A stretch of 64,000 nt of DNA from assembly GCA_016803235.1 (NCBI GenBank), contig JADCLI010000018.1, forward strand, positions 1 through 64,000. The letters are read 5' to 3'. The notes below the pieces were generated by a model that did not search any database, was not told where the DNA came from, and saw nothing but the letters and a program-made list of their open reading frames with translations. This document shows, piece after piece, positions 61,824 to 64,000 of this stretch (the stretch's first letter is position 1; every line of letters begins with the position of its first letter). The translations under genes and the position numbers were made by a program. This DNA is from Pimelobacter simplex. GTDB taxonomy: Bacteria > Actinomycetota > Actinomycetes > Propionibacteriales > Nocardioidaceae.

Positions 61824-62592
61824 CCACCTCGTCCCGATGGTCGAAGCACGATCCGTCCGGAAGGCGTTCGGGCCTGTCGACGTCCTGCGTGGCGTCAACC
61901 TGTCCGTCGGCCGAGGTGAGGTCGTGTGCATCATCGGTCCGTCCGGGAGTGGCAAGACGACGCTGCTGCGGTGTCTGAACCGACTCGAGTCCATCGACTC
62001 CGGCCGAGTGCTCGTCGACGGACAGCTCGTGGGCTACCGCGAGGGCAGCAAGGGCCGCCTCGTCGAGAGCACGTACGACGAGCTGCGCCGTCAACGCCAG
62101 GCGATCGGCATGGTGTTCCAGCGCTTCCACCTCTTCCCGCACCGCACCGCCATCGAGAACGTGATGGAGGGGCCCAAGGTCGTGCTGGGCACCCCTGACA
62201 AGGAAGCACGAGCCCGCGGTTCGGAGTTGTTGGCCAAGGTGGGCCTGTCCGGGCGCGAGAACGCCTATCCGTCGCAGCTGTCGGGCGGTCAGCAACAGCG
62301 CGTCGCGATCGCGCGCGCCCTAGCGATGGATCCCAAGCTGATGCTGTTCGACGAGCCGACCAGCGCGCTCGATCCCGAGCTGGTCGGCGAGGTCCTCGGC
62401 GTGATGCGGGACTTGGCGTTGTCCGGCATGACCATGGTCGTCGTCACCCACGAGATGGACTTCGCCCGGGAGGTCGCGGACCGCGTCGTCTTCATGGACG
62501 GGGGCGTGATCGTGGAGGAGGGCTCCCCGTCGGACATCCTCAACGACCCCCAGCACCCCCGCACCCGGTCGTTCCTGTCGCGCGTCGCATGA
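61816..62592 (+). CDS. Amino acid ABC transporter ATP-binding protein
   Basis: The 258-aa ATPase has Walker [11 protein letters not shown]-loop [10 protein letters not shown], signature [15 protein letters not shown], Walker [15 protein letters not shown] and H-switch VTHEMDFA, as in the GlnQ group. It overlaps the permease end by eight bases and the D-aminoacylase start by ATGA. Confidence 0.93.
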   Translation: MPDHLVPMVEARSVRKAFGPVDVLRGVNLSVGRGEVVCIIGPSGSGKTTLLRCLNRLESIDSGRVLVDGQLVGYREGSKGRLVESTYDELRRQRQAIGMVFQRFHLFPHRTAIENVMEGPKVVLGTPDKEARARGSELLAKVGLSGRENAYPSQLSGGQQQRVAIARALAMDPKLMLFDEPTSALDPELVGEVLGVMRDLALSGMTMVVVTHEMDFAREVADRVVFMDGGVIVEEGSPSDILNDPQHPRTRSFLSRVA

Positions 62593-64000
62593 AGGCAAGC
62601 TCCTCCATCCTCATCCGCGGTGCGGAGGTCTACGACGGCAGCGGTGCCGAGCCCAGCCGGCTCGACGTCCTCGTCGTCGACGGTCGGATCCGCCTGGTGA
62701 GCGACCGCACGGCCGTGCCTTCCGGCGTGCCGACGCTCGACGGCGCCGGGCTCGCGCTGGCCCCCGGCTTCATCGACGTGCACACCCACTCCGACGCGCT
62801 CGCCCTGATGCCCGACGCGGATCCCGAGCTGTCGCTGGCACCCGTGCGCCAAGGGGTCACGGTCGAGATCGCGGGCAACTGCGGAAGCTCCCTGTTCCCG
62901 CCCGCGCAGCCCGGCACCGACGCGGTGGCGATGGAGTCGTTCATCCGGACGCTCTTCGGGGACGACGCCCACAGCGTCGAGGGCGCCGAGGACTTCGAAC
63001 GCCTCCAGATGGGAGTCGACCGCAAGACCAACATCGTCAGCCTCGTCGGACACTCCACGCTCCGCGGTGCCGTCCTCGGCTTCGGCGACTGCCGTCCGAC
63101 GCCGGCGCAGCTCGACCAGATGTGCTCCTTGCTCGGGGCCGCACTGCGCGCTGGCGCCGCGGGCCTGTCGTCCGGCCTCATCTACCCACCCGGAACCTTC
63201 GCCGACACCGACGAGCTCGTCGCCCTCGCACGGGTGGCGGCCGCGCATGGCCGCCCGTACGTGACCCACTTGCGTGACGAGATGAGCAACGTCGAGGCAG
63301 CCCTCGACGAGGCCATCGACGTCGCGCGGGCATCAGGGGTGGCGTTGCACGTCTCCCACCACAAGACAGCGGGCACCCAAGGGCATGGGCGGACGGTCTC
63401 CACCCTCGCGACGATGGACGCGGCCCGGGCGTCGGGCGTCGACCTGACCTGCGACGTCTATCCCTACACGGCCAGCAGCACCCACCTGCACGCCATGTTC
63501 CCGCCCTGGGCGACGGCGGGGGGGATCCCCGCCCTCCTGGAGCGACTGAGATCGGGAGCAGAGGTGAGGGACGCCGTGCGCAGGTCCATCGCCGTGGGTG
63601 AGGAGGGCTGGGAGAACACCGTGGGCAATGGTGGTTGGGACCTCATCGAGGTCGCCACGGCGCCGGGGCGCAGCGAAGCGGAGGGCCGGTCGATCGCAGG
63701 GCTGGCGCAGGCAGCAGGAGTCGACCCGGTCGACTACGCCGCCGACCTGCTCCTCGCCGAGCAGGCCCAGGTCACCATCATCAGCCGGTCCATGGCCGAG
63801 GACGACGTACGGCGGGTGCTCAGTCATCCTGGGACCATGATCGGGTCGGACGGGGTTCCCCACAGCGGGCGACCGCACCCGCGCTGGGCGGGATCGTTCG
63901 CCCGCGTGCTCGGCAGGTACAGCCGCGACGCCGGCCTGCTCACCCTTGCGGATGCGGTGTCGCGGATGACCGCTCTGCCGGCGCGTCGGTTCGGACTGCG
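62589..64000 (+). CDS. N-acyl-D-amino-acid deacylase (3' end outside window)
   Basis: Cleaves N-acyl-D-amino acids to free D-amino acids. At least 470 residues are visible: [19 protein letters not shown] (metal H65, H67), [13 protein letters not shown] (metal C98) and [18 protein letters not shown], which match the D-aminoacylase/urease-like amidohydrolases. The C-terminus runs past base 64000 with no stop. It starts at ATG 62589, overlapping the ATPase stop. Operon context with an amino acid transporter and a decarboxylase supports use of D-amino compounds. Confidence 0.9.
   Translation, partial: MKASSSILIRGAEVYDGSGAEPSRLDVLVVDGRIRLVSDRTAVPSGVPTLDGAGLALAPGFIDVHTHSDALALMPDADPELSLAPVRQGVTVEIAGNCGSSLFPPAQPGTDAVAMESFIRTLFGDDAHSVEGAEDFERLQMGVDRKTNIVSLVGHSTLRGAVLGFGDCRPTPAQLDQMCSLLGAALRAGAAGLSSGLIYPPGTFADTDELVALARVAAAHGRPYVTHLRDEMSNVEAALDEAIDVARASGVALHVSHHKTAGTQGHGRTVSTLATMDAARASGVDLTCDVYPYTASSTHLHAMFPPWATAGGIPALLERLRSGAEVRDAVRRSIAVGEEGWENTVGNGGWDLIEVATAPGRSEAEGRSIAGLAQAAGVDPVDYAADLLLAEQAQVTIISRSMAEDDVRRVLSHPGTMIGSDGVPHSGRPHPRWAGSFARVLGRYSRDAGLLTLADAVSRMTALPARRFGL

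Overview
The window is high-GC DNA with GTG/ATG starts, dense overlapping operons and several starts that look leaderless (a TAnnnT-type hexamer 6-7 nt before the start codon). The gene content fits an actinomycete, most likely Nocardioides or a close relative: topA with a Lys/Ala tail next to tmk-holB, an acyl-CoA carboxylase alpha/epsilon/beta operon, F420-type LLM oxidoreductase, and TAP-like secreted hydrolase. No phage, plasmid, CRISPR or insertion-sequence genes were seen.

Layout. 1-7.3 kb: a membrane protein whose 5' end is broken by an inverted repeat at the very edge, then topA, tmk-holB and a secreted hydrolase. 7.3-12.9 kb: LysR regulator, small Cys-rich protein, tRNA-Thr(CGU), and a four-gene glycosyltransferase operon whose last frame runs through the tRNA on the opposite strand. 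13-17.1 kb: APC permease, TetR, GlxA/AraC regulator, haloperoxidase-like hydrolase. 17.2-26.9 kb: a complete bacterial microcompartment (BMC) locus of the RMM / aminoacetone-utilisation type (GntR regulator, SDR, aminopropanol kinase-like enzyme, two tandem-domain shell proteins, one hexamer, one pentamer, an adaptor-like protein, CoA-acylating aldehyde dehydrogenase, class III aminotransferase/phospholyase) with a divergent APC permease. 27-36.4 kb: two related GAF-LuxR regulators around an operon of DUF3311-like subunit, SSS symporter, M20 amidohydrolase and SDR, plus a KstD-like flavoprotein and an amidase. 36.4-44.5 kb: proC, small membrane proteins, YeiH-type exporter with LysR, collagen-like surface protein, TetR/LLM/acyl-CoA dehydrogenase, S51-like peptidase. 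44.5-49.5 kb: GntR-controlled deaminase-like amidohydrolase with OsmC, gamma-carbonic anhydrase, HxlR and MFS. 49.6-54 kb: acyl-CoA carboxylase operon with a divergent TetR. 54-58.4 kb: SRPBCC, PAP2, subtilase, helix-turn-helix protein, small alarmone synthetase. 58.4-64 kb: a DapDC-like decarboxylase divergent from a polar amino-acid ABC transporter and a D-aminoacylase that runs off the end.

How the genes work together. In the BMC operon the expected chain is aminoacetone/1-amino-2-propanol -> phosphorylated aminopropanol -> propionaldehyde (phospholyase) -> propionyl-CoA, with the aldehyde step inside a protein shell. A GGTC-N-GACC palindrome lies before gntR, in the divergent BMC/permease promoter region, and before the DUF3311-SSS-M20-SDR operon, which suggests one regulon wider than the shell locus. 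The last cluster reads as uptake and hydrolysis of N-acyl-D-amino acids coupled to a D-centre decarboxylase. These pathway statements are inference from family knowledge; coordinates, motifs and overlaps were read from the sequence. No intergenic stretch exceeds about 300 bases.
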